Origin: Sulfurovum sp.
GTDB lineage: Bacteria; Campylobacterota; Campylobacteria; Campylobacterales; Sulfurovaceae
Direction of reading: 5' to 3'
DNA length: 39,247 nucleotides
NCBI GenBank assembly: GCA_020721345.1
Contig: DYMX01000012.1
Location: 1-39,247, forward strand
Below are positions 1-7,854 of the stretch, in pieces. The position numbers and the translations under genes were made by a program. Numbering within the stretch: position 1 is the first letter of the stretch; each line of letters starts with the position of its first letter. The notes beneath the pieces are model-generated. The model had not been told where the DNA came from and did not search any database. It saw only the letters and a program-made list of their open reading frames with translations.

Positions 1-33
1 TAAAAAGGCAATCTGATGAAGTTGGGATTTATA

Positions 34-79
34 CCTCATAAGCCGGAGGTCGGGGATTCGAGTTCCCCTCTTGCTACCA
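34..79 (+). pseudogene. 3' half of a tRNA-Met (CAU anticodon), probable attachment-site remnant
   Basis: The anticodon loop CTCATAA (35-41, anticodon CAT at 37-39), the 3' anticodon strand GCCGG (42-46), a 5-base variable loop, a T arm with stem GGGGA/TCCCC and loop TTCGAGT (52-68), the 3' acceptor strand TCTTGCT, discriminator A and encoded CCA (77-79) are all present and in register. The 5' half is missing: bases 1-33 hold no AGCAAGA acceptor strand and no D arm, and the bases before the loop (TATAC) cannot pair with GCCGG except for the C next to the loop. The homology therefore starts at the anticodon loop. Integrases of islands and prophages often recombine at this place and leave a 3' tRNA copy at the far end. 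The intact tRNA would lie left of this window. Confidence 0.7.
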
Positions 80-159
80 CTTCAAACAATCATTTAAAAA
101 TCAAATATTAAGTTAATATTGTAAAACATTCGCTAAAGCCCATATATATAAAATACGGC

Positions 160-165
160 TATAAT
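160..165 (+). promoter_or_regulatory. -10 box (TATAAT) for the rhlE-like helicase
   Basis: A perfect TATAAT lies 71 bases before the chosen ATG at 237, in AT-rich DNA with no clear -35, as is usual in Campylobacterota. Between the tRNA remnant and this box there is only an AT-only hairpin (104-120, 7-bp arms, 3-base loop). Confidence 0.4.
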
Positions 166-236
166 ACTATCAATTGAAATCTCATCCCTATATGCTTTTT
201 CTCACTCTCCCCCTAAAAAATCAAAGGAAACTAAAA

Positions 237-1508
237 ATGTTATTTTCAGAGCTAAATCTCTCAACACCTATACTAAAAGCTATCGCCGAAGAAGGCTACA
301 CTACGCCTACGCCTGTTCAAGCGCAGGCAATACCATATATACTTGCAGGACGTGATATGCTCGCAGGTGCTCAAACAGGTACAGGGAAAACAGCTGGGTT
401 TACGCTTCCCATGCTAGAGCTTTTATCTCGTGAACAAACTCCTCAATCAAAAAGACACCATATCAAAACTTTGATATTGACGCCAACCAGGGAACTTGCT
501 GCCCAAGTAGGGATGAGCGTACAAACATACGGCAAGTATCTGCCTTTTAAAAGCACTATTATCTTTGGTGGTGTCGGCGCAAATCCACAAATAAATGCCA
601 TAAACAACGGTGTTGATATACTTATAGCAACCCCAGGAAGACTTCTGGATCTTATAAACCAAAAAGTTATCAACTTAAGTAAAGTGGAAATGTTTGTGCT
701 AGACGAAGCGGACAGGATGCTTGATATGGGTTTTATCCGTGATATCAAAAAGATCATAGCCCTGCTTCCTGCAAAAAGACAAAATCTTCTATTTTCTGCT
801 ACATATTCTGATGAGATAAAAAAACTATGTGAAAGCATACTAAAAAATCCTGCGGTTGTCGAAGTAGCCAGACGAAATACATCAAGCGAACTAGTTAAAC
901 AGAGTGTTATACTAGTTGATTGTAAAAGAAAAAGTGCTTTGCTTGGGCATTTGATAGAAAAAAACAGATGGGAGCAGGTGCTTGTATTTACTCGTACAAA
1001 ACATGGAGCAAATAAACTATCTGAATACCTGCAAAAACTCGGCATCACATCTGCGGCAATTCACGGAAATAAAAGCCAAGGGGCCAGAACAAAAGCTCTT
1101 AGTGACTTTAAAGCAAACAAAGTAAGAGTTCTAGTGGCTACGGATATTGCGGCAAGGGGCATCGATATAGACTCTCTTCCGCATGTGGTCAACCTTGAGC
1201 TTCCAAATATAGCGGAGGATTATGTGCATAGAATAGGTAGAACAGGAAGAGCCGGCAATGGCGGGGAAGCGATATCCCTTGTATGTGTTGATGAGTTTGA
1301 TTATCTTCGCGGCATAGAAAAACTTATCAAGAAAACTTTGGATAAAAGCACTATAGATGGCTACGAGCCTGATCCATCCATAAAAGCTGAACCAATACAG
1401 CAAGGCAGAGGCGGTGGTCGCAATAACAATCATCGTTCCAAATCAAACACTCAGACGCCAAAAAAACGAGACGCTAGCACTCACAATAGAGATAAAAACA
1501 GAAGATAG
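237..1508 (+). CDS. rhlE: DEAD-box ATP-dependent RNA helicase, RhlE-like
   Basis: This is an ATP-dependent RNA helicase of the DEAD-box superfamily, probably acting in ribosome assembly or RNA turnover in the cytoplasm. Visible motifs are the Q motif ([10 protein letters not shown], residues 24-33), Walker A AQTGTGKT (45-52), [12 protein letters not shown] (156-159), SAT (187-189), [13 protein letters not shown] and HRIGRTGR (331-338). The C-terminus is a short basic Gly/Asn/Arg-rich tail that would bind RNA. I chose the ATG at 237 (423 aa) because AAAGGA lies just upstream; an in-frame TTG at 174 would add 21 residues before the conserved domain and has no ribosome binding site. The assignment to RhlE rather than another DEAD-box subgroup rests on overall character and is less certain than the family. 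Confidence 0.9.
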   Translation: MLFSELNLSTPILKAIAEEGYTTPTPVQAQAIPYILAGRDMLAGAQTGTGKTAGFTLPMLELLSREQTPQSKRHHIKTLILTPTRELAAQVGMSVQTYGKYLPFKSTIIFGGVGANPQINAINNGVDILIATPGRLLDLINQKVINLSKVEMFVLDEADRMLDMGFIRDIKKIIALLPAKRQNLLFSATYSDEIKKLCESILKNPAVVEVARRNTSSELVKQSVILVDCKRKSALLGHLIEKNRWEQVLVFTRTKHGANKLSEYLQKLGITSAAIHGNKSQGARTKALSDFKANKVRVLVATDIAARGIDIDSLPHVVNLELPNIAEDYVHRIGRTGRAGNGGEAISLVCVDEFDYLRGIEKLIKKTLDKSTIDGYEPDPSIKAEPIQQGRGGGRNNNHRSKSNTQTPKKRDASTHNRDKNRR

Positions 1509-1510
1509 TC

Positions 1511-1966
1511 ATGAAGATATTAGTTGATGCCGATGCTTTTCCAAATGCACTCAAAGAGATATTGCTTCGAGCGGTACTAAAAAGATCTGTCACTACCATA
1601 TTTATTGCAAATAAAAAAATAGGCATTCCTGATATTGAACATATATCTATGGAGGTCGTCTCACTGGGAGTAGATGTTGCGGATAATCGTATAACTGAAC
1701 TTGTAGAAGCGGAGGATCTAGTCATCACGGCAGATATCCCACTGGCAGACAGGGTAGTTACCAAAGGTGCCTTGGCCTTAGATCCTAGAGGAACCATATA
1801 TGACGAAGAAAACATAAAATATCTTCTTGCAATGCGAAATTTAATGGATGAACTCCGCAGTAGTGGAGAGATCACCGGCGGTCCTAGCGCCATAGATGCA
1901 AAAACCGTCAGGGCATTTGCAGACGGACTCAATAAATTTCTATCAAACCTTAATACAAACAAATAA
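1511..1966 (+). CDS. YaiI/YqxD family protein (UPF0178, DUF188)
   Basis: The 151-residue protein opens with MKILVDADAFP, the signature of the YaiI/YqxD (DUF188) family, followed by a second acidic cluster (ITADIPLADRV) and a C-terminal segment ending in a conserved FADGLNKFL-like helix. The family has a PIN/NYN-like nuclease fold by prediction, but its substrate is not established. Length matches the family (about 150 aa). It begins two bases after the helicase stop codon, so the two genes are almost certainly co-transcribed, which is compatible with a role in RNA metabolism but does not prove it. Confidence 0.85.
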   Translation: MKILVDADAFPNALKEILLRAVLKRSVTTIFIANKKIGIPDIEHISMEVVSLGVDVADNRITELVEAEDLVITADIPLADRVVTKGALALDPRGTIYDEENIKYLLAMRNLMDELRSSGEITGGPSAIDAKTVRAFADGLNKFLSNLNTNK

Positions 1967-1980
1967 TATCAAACATAGAG

Positions 1981-1994
1981 TATAATCGTATAAT
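1981..1994 (+). promoter_or_regulatory. Tandem -10 boxes before the lipoprotein gene
   Basis: Two TATAAT hexamers (1981-1986 and 1989-1994) lie 20-35 bases before the ATG at 2015. This is an unusual doubling that could give two close transcription starts. Confidence 0.4.
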
Positions 1995-2014
1995 ATTTTA
2001 TCAGTGGATTTAAC

Positions 2015-2728
2015 ATGAAACGATTTTTTACCCTCTTGATCTCTTTTTTCTTTGCAGGCTGCAGCAGTACATCAAAACATATAATTTCCAAAATACCTGA
2101 AGCTTCAGATATTAGCTATTGCGCAAATAAGAAAACTTTAGTCGTAGCAAACGATGAAGGAAAGTTTTATGAAATAACCGTTGACGGCAAAATCTTATCG
2201 GAAAATTATCTTGGAAAATATGACTTGGAGGGTGTTGTGTGCGAAGAAGAAAGATTTGTTTTTGCTGTTGAAAATGGGTATATACTAACAGTTGACAGAC
2301 ACACTTTACAACAAAATCTAATTCCTATAAAAAATATGGAAGATATAAGCAAAAAGCACGGCATTGAAGGTATCACAAAAATCGGCAATGATTATATCAT
2401 AAGTATTCAATCGCAAGACAAAGATGATGCAATGCTTGCTATTTTGAGCCTTTTGGATAATGAAGCGATTATAAAAAGTACTATCTCTCACGGCATCATC
2501 GATAGTTCTGGAATGGATTATAAAGATAACAAACTATATATAGTAAGTGATAAAAAAGATAAATTATATATTTATGATTTAAAAAACAATGAGATATTAC
2601 AAAAAGCTGACCTTCCTGCTATTGCCACAGAGGGAGTAGCGCTCGATGATGAAGGTAATATCTTTTTTGCCGATGATAGCGGCGCGGTGTTAAAATACAA
2701 ATTAAAAGAGCTGACATTACACAATTAG
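2015..2728 (+). CDS. Putative outer- or inner-membrane lipoprotein, SdiA-regulated/beta-propeller-like
   Basis: The N-terminus (MKRF, then a hydrophobic stretch ending FFFAGC) is a clear lipoprotein signal with the acylated cysteine at residue 16. The mature part has repeated blocks of the type 'ISYCANKKTLVVANDEGKFYEI', 'LEGVVCEEERFVFAVENGYIL' and 'VALDDEGNIFFADDSGAVLKY', as in beta-propeller proteins of the SdiA-regulated (YjiK) or phytase-like group. I infer an extracytoplasmic lipid-anchored propeller; ligand and activity cannot be read. At 237 aa it is close to the usual length of that group. It has its own promoter boxes and stands between yaiI and serS without obvious functional link to either. 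Confidence 0.65.
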   Translation: MKRFFTLLISFFFAGCSSTSKHIISKIPEASDISYCANKKTLVVANDEGKFYEITVDGKILSENYLGKYDLEGVVCEEERFVFAVENGYILTVDRHTLQQNLIPIKNMEDISKKHGIEGITKIGNDYIISIQSQDKDDAMLAILSLLDNEAIIKSTISHGIIDSSGMDYKDNKLYIVSDKKDKLYIYDLKNNEILQKADLPAIATEGVALDDEGNIFFADDSGAVLKYKLKELTLHN

Positions 2729-2784
2729 TATCATAAATATTATCACAAGCAAGCACTTTAACCTAGCCTTTGAGACTTTTTCTA

Positions 2785-2790
2785 TATAAT
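2785..2790 (+). promoter_or_regulatory. -10 box (TATAAT) for serS
   Basis: TATAAT lies 30 bases before the serS ATG at 2821, inside an in-frame upstream extension of the reading frame. A start site here would place the upstream ATG outside the transcript, which supports the 2821 start. Confidence 0.45.
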
Positions 2791-2820
2791 ACGGGCAATA
2801 TATTTGATATAAGGTTTTTT

Positions 2821-4065
2821 ATGATTGATTTGAAATATCTCCAAAATAACTTTGATGAGGCGAGCGCAAGACTTTCAAAGAAAGGAGTCGCCCCTGAGAT
2901 ACTAGGCAACTTAAAAGAACTTTTTGCTTCTTTAAAAGATGCCAACTCTACATTTGAAACAAAAAGAGCCGAGCAAAATAGACTCTCGAAACTTTTTGGT
3001 GAATATAAACAAAAAGGGCTTGATACAAATGAGATAAAAGCAGAACTTGACAGCCTTAAAGCAGAGCTTTCAAAACTTCAAGATGATGCGAGGATAGCAA
3101 ATGAAGACCTTGAGTCATTAAGCCTTGTTATCCCAAACTTTCCTGACGAGAATGTTCCGGATGGAGCGGACGAAGACGACAATATAGAACTAAAAAAAGT
3201 TTTGAGACCAAAAGAGTTTGGATTTGAGCCAAAAGAGCATTGGGATCTTGGTGTTGCAAACGAATGGATAGATTTTGAAAGAGGCGTAAAACTCGCTAAA
3301 AGCCGTTTTTCAGTACTAAAAGGTCAAGGTGCTAGGTTAGAACGGGCTTTGATCAATTTCTTTTTAGATACCAATGCAAAAGCAGGCTTTGAAGAGTTTA
3401 ACTTGCCGCTCATGAACAACTCAAATATGCTTTTAGGTACGGGGCAGCTGCCAAAATTTGAAGAAGACCTTTTTAAGATAGATAATGAAGATTTGTATCT
3501 CATTCCAACAGCCGAAGTACCTTTGACAAACTTGTATAATGATGAGATAATCGATAGCAGTTCACTGCCCATTTTAATGACAGCTTATACTCCATGCTTC
3601 AGAAAAGAGGCGGGGAGCGCAGGAAGAGATACTAGAGGAATGATAAGACAACATCAATTTGACAAAGTTGAAATGGTTGCTATCGCCCACCCAGAGAGTA
3701 GTGATGAGATATTTGACATGATGGTAGAAAATGCTTCAAATTTACTTACACAGCTTGGTCTTCCTCATAGACTTGTGTTGCTTTGCGGAGGGGATCTTGG
3801 TTTTGGCGCAAGCAAAACCGTCGATATAGAAGTATGGCTTCCGGGACAAAATAAATATCGAGAGATAAGCTCTATATCAAACACTAGGGATTTCCAAGCA
3901 AGACGCGCAAAAATCAGATACAAAGAAGACGGTAAAAACAGTTTTGTGCACACACTAAACGGCTCCGCACTTGCTGCTGGAAGAACCCTGATAGCTATAA
4001 TGGAAAATTATCAACAAGAAGATGGGACCATCGCAATACCTGAGGCTTTAAAGAGTTATCTTTAA
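2821..4065 (+). CDS. serS: Serine--tRNA ligase
   Basis: SerS charges tRNA-Ser with serine (and tRNA-Sec where present). The first 110 residues form the two-helix antiparallel coiled coil that grips the long variable arm (Lys/Glu/Leu-rich, '[20 protein letters not shown]'). The class II core follows, with motif 2 '[16 protein letters not shown]' and motif 3 '[19 protein letters not shown]' near the end. Length (414 aa) is normal. I use ATGATTGATTTG at 2821 because bacterial SerS starts MIDLKYL-like; the longer frame from 2770 adds 17 hydrophobic residues and overlaps the promoter. Its stop codon overlaps the xseA stop on the other strand by three bases, leaving no room for a terminator between them. 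Confidence 0.97.
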   Translation: MIDLKYLQNNFDEASARLSKKGVAPEILGNLKELFASLKDANSTFETKRAEQNRLSKLFGEYKQKGLDTNEIKAELDSLKAELSKLQDDARIANEDLESLSLVIPNFPDENVPDGADEDDNIELKKVLRPKEFGFEPKEHWDLGVANEWIDFERGVKLAKSRFSVLKGQGARLERALINFFLDTNAKAGFEEFNLPLMNNSNMLLGTGQLPKFEEDLFKIDNEDLYLIPTAEVPLTNLYNDEIIDSSSLPILMTAYTPCFRKEAGSAGRDTRGMIRQHQFDKVEMVAIAHPESSDEIFDMMVENASNLLTQLGLPHRLVLLCGGDLGFGASKTVDIEVWLPGQNKYREISSISNTRDFQARRAKIRYKEDGKNSFVHTLNGSALAAGRTLIAIMENYQQEDGTIAIPEALKSYL

Positions 4066-5321
4066 ATCTTAGACTTCTCTTCACATACGGCAATTAATTT
4101 TGTGGTTTTATCTTGAAGTACAAACTTTTGCCCGATACTAATATTCTCCAACTTGATCAATCTATCATCCACCAAGACTTGCGCCCATCCATCAACTACT
4201 CTTTTTCTAGGATCAAGAGATAAAAGCTGATTGCGAGTGTCATTTAAAATCTGCTCTTTTTGAACTAATCTATGAGTTGTAAAATTTTTTAAAGAATTAG
4301 TTATATCAATTGGTAGATTTTGAATAGATGATAGTTTAAAATCAATAATATTTTTTAGATCAATAATAACTTGTTCATATTTTGCGCTTATTGTTTTCAT
4401 TTTATTTGTCGGTGAATTTAATATAAGATTTTGATATATCTCACTTAAAATTTTTGTTTTTAAAGCACTTTGATGTTCAAAAAATCTTTTTATATCATCG
4501 AGATAGTTTGCTAAAATTTGTAATATTTCAAATTTATCAGGCAGGATCATCTCCATAGCAGCACTTGGAGTGGGCGCCCTTAGGTCGGCAACAAAATCAC
4601 TTATCATAACATCAATCTCATGTCCGATAGCGCTTACCGTTGGAGTTGCGGCAAAATGCAAGGCATCGGCTACTATTTCACTATTGTATGCCCAAAGATC
4701 TTCTTTGCTTCCTCCGCCTCTAGCAACTACAATCACATCTATATTTTGCTTATCTGCGTATCTGATTGCTTTTGCTATTTGCTCCGGAGCATTGTCGCCT
4801 TGAACCAAAGTATCAACGATAGTAATATCTAAAAGCGGCCATCTTTTCTCTATGATTTTTAGCATATCATGTAAAGCTGCGCTATCTTTTGCCGTAACAA
4901 GCGCTAATGAATTAATTATTTTAGGAATAGGTTTTTTTGTAGTGGGATCAAAATATCCTTTTTCTTGAAGCTTGGCTTTGAGTTGCTCATAAGCAAGAGC
5001 TAGAGCGCCTTGTCCAAAGGGTTCAATATCAAGTGCATAGAGTTGATATTCACCTTTTGGGGTATAAACGCTAATTGATCCGTTTACAACTATATGCTGT
5101 CCAGCTTCAACTCTAAATTTTAACTTTGATACGCTTGACTTGAACATCACGCATTTAAGTGAACTTTCTTTGTCTTTGATAGAAAAATATAGATGTCCGC
5201 TTGTGTGATATGTAGCAGATGAGACTTCACCCTCTACTAAAATATGCATAAATGTTGATTCGAGCAATGATTTGATCTTGGTATTGAGCGACGATACACT
5301 CATCATTGCCGAATTTGACAA
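4062..5321 (-). CDS. xseA: Exodeoxyribonuclease VII large subunit
   Basis: XseA is the catalytic subunit of exonuclease VII, which degrades single-stranded DNA with the small subunit XseB (not in this window). An N-terminal OB fold ([25 protein letters not shown], about residues 25-100) is followed by the catalytic core with '[15 protein letters not shown]', '[16 protein letters not shown]' and '[27 protein letters not shown]', then a helical coiled coil. At 419 aa it is slightly shorter than E. coli XseA. The start is a TTG at 5321: AAAGGA sits 5 bases ahead of it, whereas the ATGs at 5306 and 5303 are about 20 bases from that site. It follows ubiE by two bases and ends the minus-strand block. 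Confidence 0.95.
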   Translation of the reverse strand: MSNSAMMSVSSLNTKIKSLLESTFMHILVEGEVSSATYHTSGHLYFSIKDKESSLKCVMFKSSVSKLKFRVEAGQHIVVNGSISVYTPKGEYQLYALDIEPFGQGALALAYEQLKAKLQEKGYFDPTTKKPIPKIINSLALVTAKDSAALHDMLKIIEKRWPLLDITIVDTLVQGDNAPEQIAKAIRYADKQNIDVIVVARGGGSKEDLWAYNSEIVADALHFAATPTVSAIGHEIDVMISDFVADLRAPTPSAAMEMILPDKFEILQILANYLDDIKRFFEHQSALKTKILSEIYQNLILNSPTNKMKTISAKYEQVIIDLKNIIDFKLSSIQNLPIDITNSLKNFTTHRLVQKEQILNDTRNQLLSLDPRKRVVDGWAQVLVDDRLIKLENISIGQKFVLQDKTTKLIAVCEEKSKI

Positions 5322-5323
5322 AA

Positions 5324-6067
5324 TTATCCTTTAATGGATTTTTGAGCAACCAGCAAAGTAGATATGCCAAGTGAAAATGACTTTGTATATTTTATATCAA
5401 AACCGCTTATCCTTAGTTCATCTTCAAGCATTTTAGTTGTCAAGAAGCCTTCAATTGAATCTGGAAGATATTTGTAAGCATCATAATTTTTTGATACTAT
5501 TCCACCTATTGCAGGAAGTATTTTTTTCATATAAAAATCAACTATTTTTGGCACAATTCCGCTTTTTTCTTGTTTTGAAAATTCAAGAATCACAACCATT
5601 CCGTCATCTTTTAATACTCTATTGAATTCATTAAAAGCAGTTTTTCTATCCATAACATTTCTGATCCCATAAGATATAGAAACAATATCGCAAGCTTTAT
5701 CGGGCAGCGGCATAGCCTGAGCTTGTCCTTCTATGAAATTTGCGAATTTAACTTTCTCTTTTGCTACTTCAAGCATACCTCGCGATGGATCAATACCAAC
5801 ATAACTATCAACTGTGATACCTTTTTTTTCAGCTCTCTCTTTCCAGTAAAGCAAAAGATCACCTGTTCCACATGCAACATCAGCTATTTGAGATATTTTT
5901 CCCCGACCTAGTATCTCGAAAGCCTTATCACAGCCTTTTTTTCTCCATTCTCTGTCTATTCCGAAACTCAAAACTCTATTTGCCAGATCATATGTCGGAG
6001 CAATATCGTCAAACATTCCAATTATTTTTTGTTGCTTTTCATTGCTTGTCATATCTTTTTGCTCCAT
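5324..6067 (-). CDS. ubiE: Demethylmenaquinone/ubiquinone C-methyltransferase, UbiE/MenG family
   Basis: This SAM-dependent methyltransferase puts the C-methyl on demethylmenaquinone, the last step to menaquinone, the respiratory quinone of this phylum. Visible motifs are 'FDDIAPTYDLANRVLSFGIDREWR' at the N-terminus, the SAM-binding 'IADVACGTGDLLLYW', 'GIDPSRGMLEVAKEKV', 'YGIRNVMDRKTAFNEFNRVLKDDGMVVILEFSK' and a C-terminal 'MLEDELRISGFDIKYTKSFSLGISTLLVAQK'. Length is normal. Two starts are possible: ATG 6067 with AGAGG upstream (used here), or ATG 6052, which overlaps the ribD stop as ATGA and has GGAG upstream. The second is an attractive translational-coupling start and would remove five residues. 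Confidence 0.93.
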   Translation of the reverse strand: MEQKDMTSNEKQQKIIGMFDDIAPTYDLANRVLSFGIDREWRKKGCDKAFEILGRGKISQIADVACGTGDLLLYWKERAEKKGITVDSYVGIDPSRGMLEVAKEKVKFANFIEGQAQAMPLPDKACDIVSISYGIRNVMDRKTAFNEFNRVLKDDGMVVILEFSKQEKSGIVPKIVDFYMKKILPAIGGIVSKNYDAYKYLPDSIEGFLTTKMLEDELRISGFDIKYTKSFSLGISTLLVAQKSIKG

Positions 6068-7065
6068 ATTATAATATCCTCTTCCCTTTTGTCAATATGT
6101 AATGTTTTAAGTCTCAAATCTATGCTGTATGATAACTTGTTAGCACTTAAAGTTGGTGCTTGATAGACCAAAAGCCAATCAATCTTCCCTTTTAAAGCTT
6201 CAAGCATTTCTCCTCCGCCTTCTACCATTACAAGTGAAGGAGATTTAAAAAAATCCAAATTGGAGCCTATTTCAACACTTCTATTTTCTATATTAAAAAG
6301 AGGAATGTTTTTATCTATTGTTCTTTCATCTTTTGAATATATAAAAATATCAGGCGCCCTGCCGTCAATAAGCCTACTATCTAGCAGCGGCCTATCTATC
6401 CTGACTGTTGAACCGCCGACCAAAAGCTTGCTGCTCACACTTCTAATGCCGTGCATATGGGTTCTTGAAGCAAGAGAGCTTATATTTTTTCCGCCAATTC
6501 GTCCATTTAGGCTTTGGGCTAATTTAAAAACTACAAATGCGCGTTTTTGCCAAATAGCAAAAGGCTCTATAAGTTCATCTGCTTCTTTTTGTAGCAACCC
6601 GATATGAACATCGATACCATTGTCACGCAGCCTTTTTGCCCCGCCTGAATGCTCAGGAACCGGATCAAGTGTAGCAATGTATATAGATTTGATCTTTAGA
6701 TCAATAAGCAAAGTAGCGCATGATGGACTTTTGCCACTATGATTACAAGGCTCTAAAGTTACATATGCGGTACAATCTTTGAAAAAATCGCTTGACAAAG
6801 AGCGTAAAAATTGGTGGGATAAAAAAGGATCTTGTCTATCAAAATCTATTTTTTTACCGCTTATAGTTTCATAGGTCCCGATGAGCGCCAACACCTCAGC
6901 GTGAGAGGCGCCTGATCTTTCATGAGCGGCTATATTTAGCAGTCTGCCATTCATTGTTATTACTGCTCCAACGCCTGGATTTGGATATGCTAAAAGTTGA
7001 TATTTCCATGCCTCATTAAGGGCAAGTTGCATAAAAAATTTATCTGAATTAGAATTTGCTACCAT
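6049..7065 (-). CDS. ribD: Bifunctional riboflavin biosynthesis deaminase/reductase
   Basis: RibD deaminates the pyrimidine product of GTP cyclohydrolase II and then reduces the ribosyl chain, steps two and three of riboflavin synthesis. The N-terminal cytidine-deaminase-like domain shows the zinc site HAEV (H55, E57) and PCNHSGKSPSC (C107, C116). The C-terminal reductase domain starts near residue 170 ('RAFVVFKLAQSLNGRIG'). At 338 aa it is a little short, and the reductase half is more divergent than the deaminase half, as is common in this phylum. It overlaps rimP by 7 bases upstream and ubiE downstream, so it is translated within the infB-rimP operon rather than with other riboflavin genes. 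Confidence 0.93.
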   Translation of the reverse strand: MVANSNSDKFFMQLALNEAWKYQLLAYPNPGVGAVITMNGRLLNIAAHERSGASHAEVLALIGTYETISGKKIDFDRQDPFLSHQFLRSLSSDFFKDCTAYVTLEPCNHSGKSPSCATLLIDLKIKSIYIATLDPVPEHSGGAKRLRDNGIDVHIGLLQKEADELIEPFAIWQKRAFVVFKLAQSLNGRIGGKNISSLASRTHMHGIRSVSSKLLVGGSTVRIDRPLLDSRLIDGRAPDIFIYSKDERTIDKNIPLFNIENRSVEIGSNLDFFKSPSLVMVEGGGEMLEALKGKIDWLLVYQAPTLSANKLSYSIDLRLKTLHIDKREEDIIIWSKKI

Positions 7066-7496
7066 TCAAAATATGTACGAGCTTTATTGATCTGTGGATA
7101 AGTAAATGTTTTTGTTTCGCCATCAACCTCTACTGCTATCTCTTTTTCGTTTGCATCCTTTAAAAGACCAATCACTTGACCGACTTCTACAATTTTTAAT
7201 TTTACTTTTTCGCCGATTGATCGTATAAAATGTTTTGGCTGAATTAATTTTCTTTCAATTCCTAGGGAGCTAACTTCAAGTCTATATTCATGTTCCATAG
7301 GAGGATTTACATCTAAAAATAGTGATATCTCGCGTGATATATCAGCACAATCATCAAGGCTAACCCCGCCTTGTTTTGTTATCATTACTCTCAAAATAGT
7401 TTCGTCAAATTCACTAACAACTTCTATATCATAAAGAGAAGAGCCTAGACTTTGAATAATTTTTTCTATATTATCATTAATATCACTTCTCATCAT
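7059..7496 (-). CDS. rimP: Ribosome maturation factor RimP
   Basis: RimP assists 30S subunit maturation. The 145-residue protein has the two family parts: an N-terminal alpha-beta domain ('LGSSLYDIEVVSEFDETILRVMI', 'VSLDDCADISREISLFLD', 'YRLEVSSLGIERKL') and a C-terminal SH3-like barrel ('GEKVKLKI...KEIAVEV'). It overlaps rbfA by 14 bases, and the first two codons are ATG ATG, so initiation may use either. Association with rbfA and infB is the standard ribosome-assembly cluster. Confidence 0.93.
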   Translation of the reverse strand: MMRSDINDNIEKIIQSLGSSLYDIEVVSEFDETILRVMITKQGGVSLDDCADISREISLFLDVNPPMEHEYRLEVSSLGIERKLIQPKHFIRSIGEKVKLKIVEVGQVIGLLKDANEKEIAVEVDGETKTFTYPQINKARTYFEW

Positions 7497-7854
7497 CGCC
7501 CTTTATCTCTTTGTGCATTTTTGCAAACAACTCTTCCATCTTATTGATAGTATCAAGTTGTGTATCAAATTCAAAAGTAAAATATGGTGCTTTAAACCAT
7601 CCCTCAGCCTGTTTACAGTGATTTTGAATATATGATGAAAGTGAATGTAATTTTTTTAATATAACTTTTTGTTCATCTTCATTTATCATAGTTTTATCTA
7701 GATAAACCCTGGCATCACTTCTACCTTTAGAGCATACAACATCTGTAACATTAAGCGTATTTATCATCGGATCATCTAAAGTTGCCAATGCGCTTGGTAT
7801 TATCTCTTTTAGAACTGATTCGACCCTGTGTCGTTTTATCTCTTCGTGTGTCAT
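7483..7854 (-). CDS. rbfA: Ribosome-binding factor A
   Basis: RbfA binds the 30S subunit near the 16S rRNA 5' helix and is needed for late maturation and cold adaptation. The 123-residue KH-like protein shows the typical beginning 'HEEIKRHRVESVLKEIIPSALATLDDPMI', the strand 'VTDVVCSKGRSDARVYLD', and the C-terminal 'FEFDTQLDTINKMEELFAKM', which corresponds to the PxLxFxxDxxxxxxxxixxLL signature. It overlaps infB by four bases (ATGA) and rimP by 14, implying translational coupling. Confidence 0.95.
   Translation of the reverse strand: MTHEEIKRHRVESVLKEIIPSALATLDDPMINTLNVTDVVCSKGRSDARVYLDKTMINEDEQKVILKKLHSLSSYIQNHCKQAEGWFKAPYFTFEFDTQLDTINKMEELFAKMHKEIKGDDEK

Noticed and set aside
104-120. Hairpin AATATTA-AGT-TAATATT after the tRNA remnant
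   Set aside because: Arms contain only A and T and no T run follows, so it is too weak to call as a terminator or as an integrase core site.
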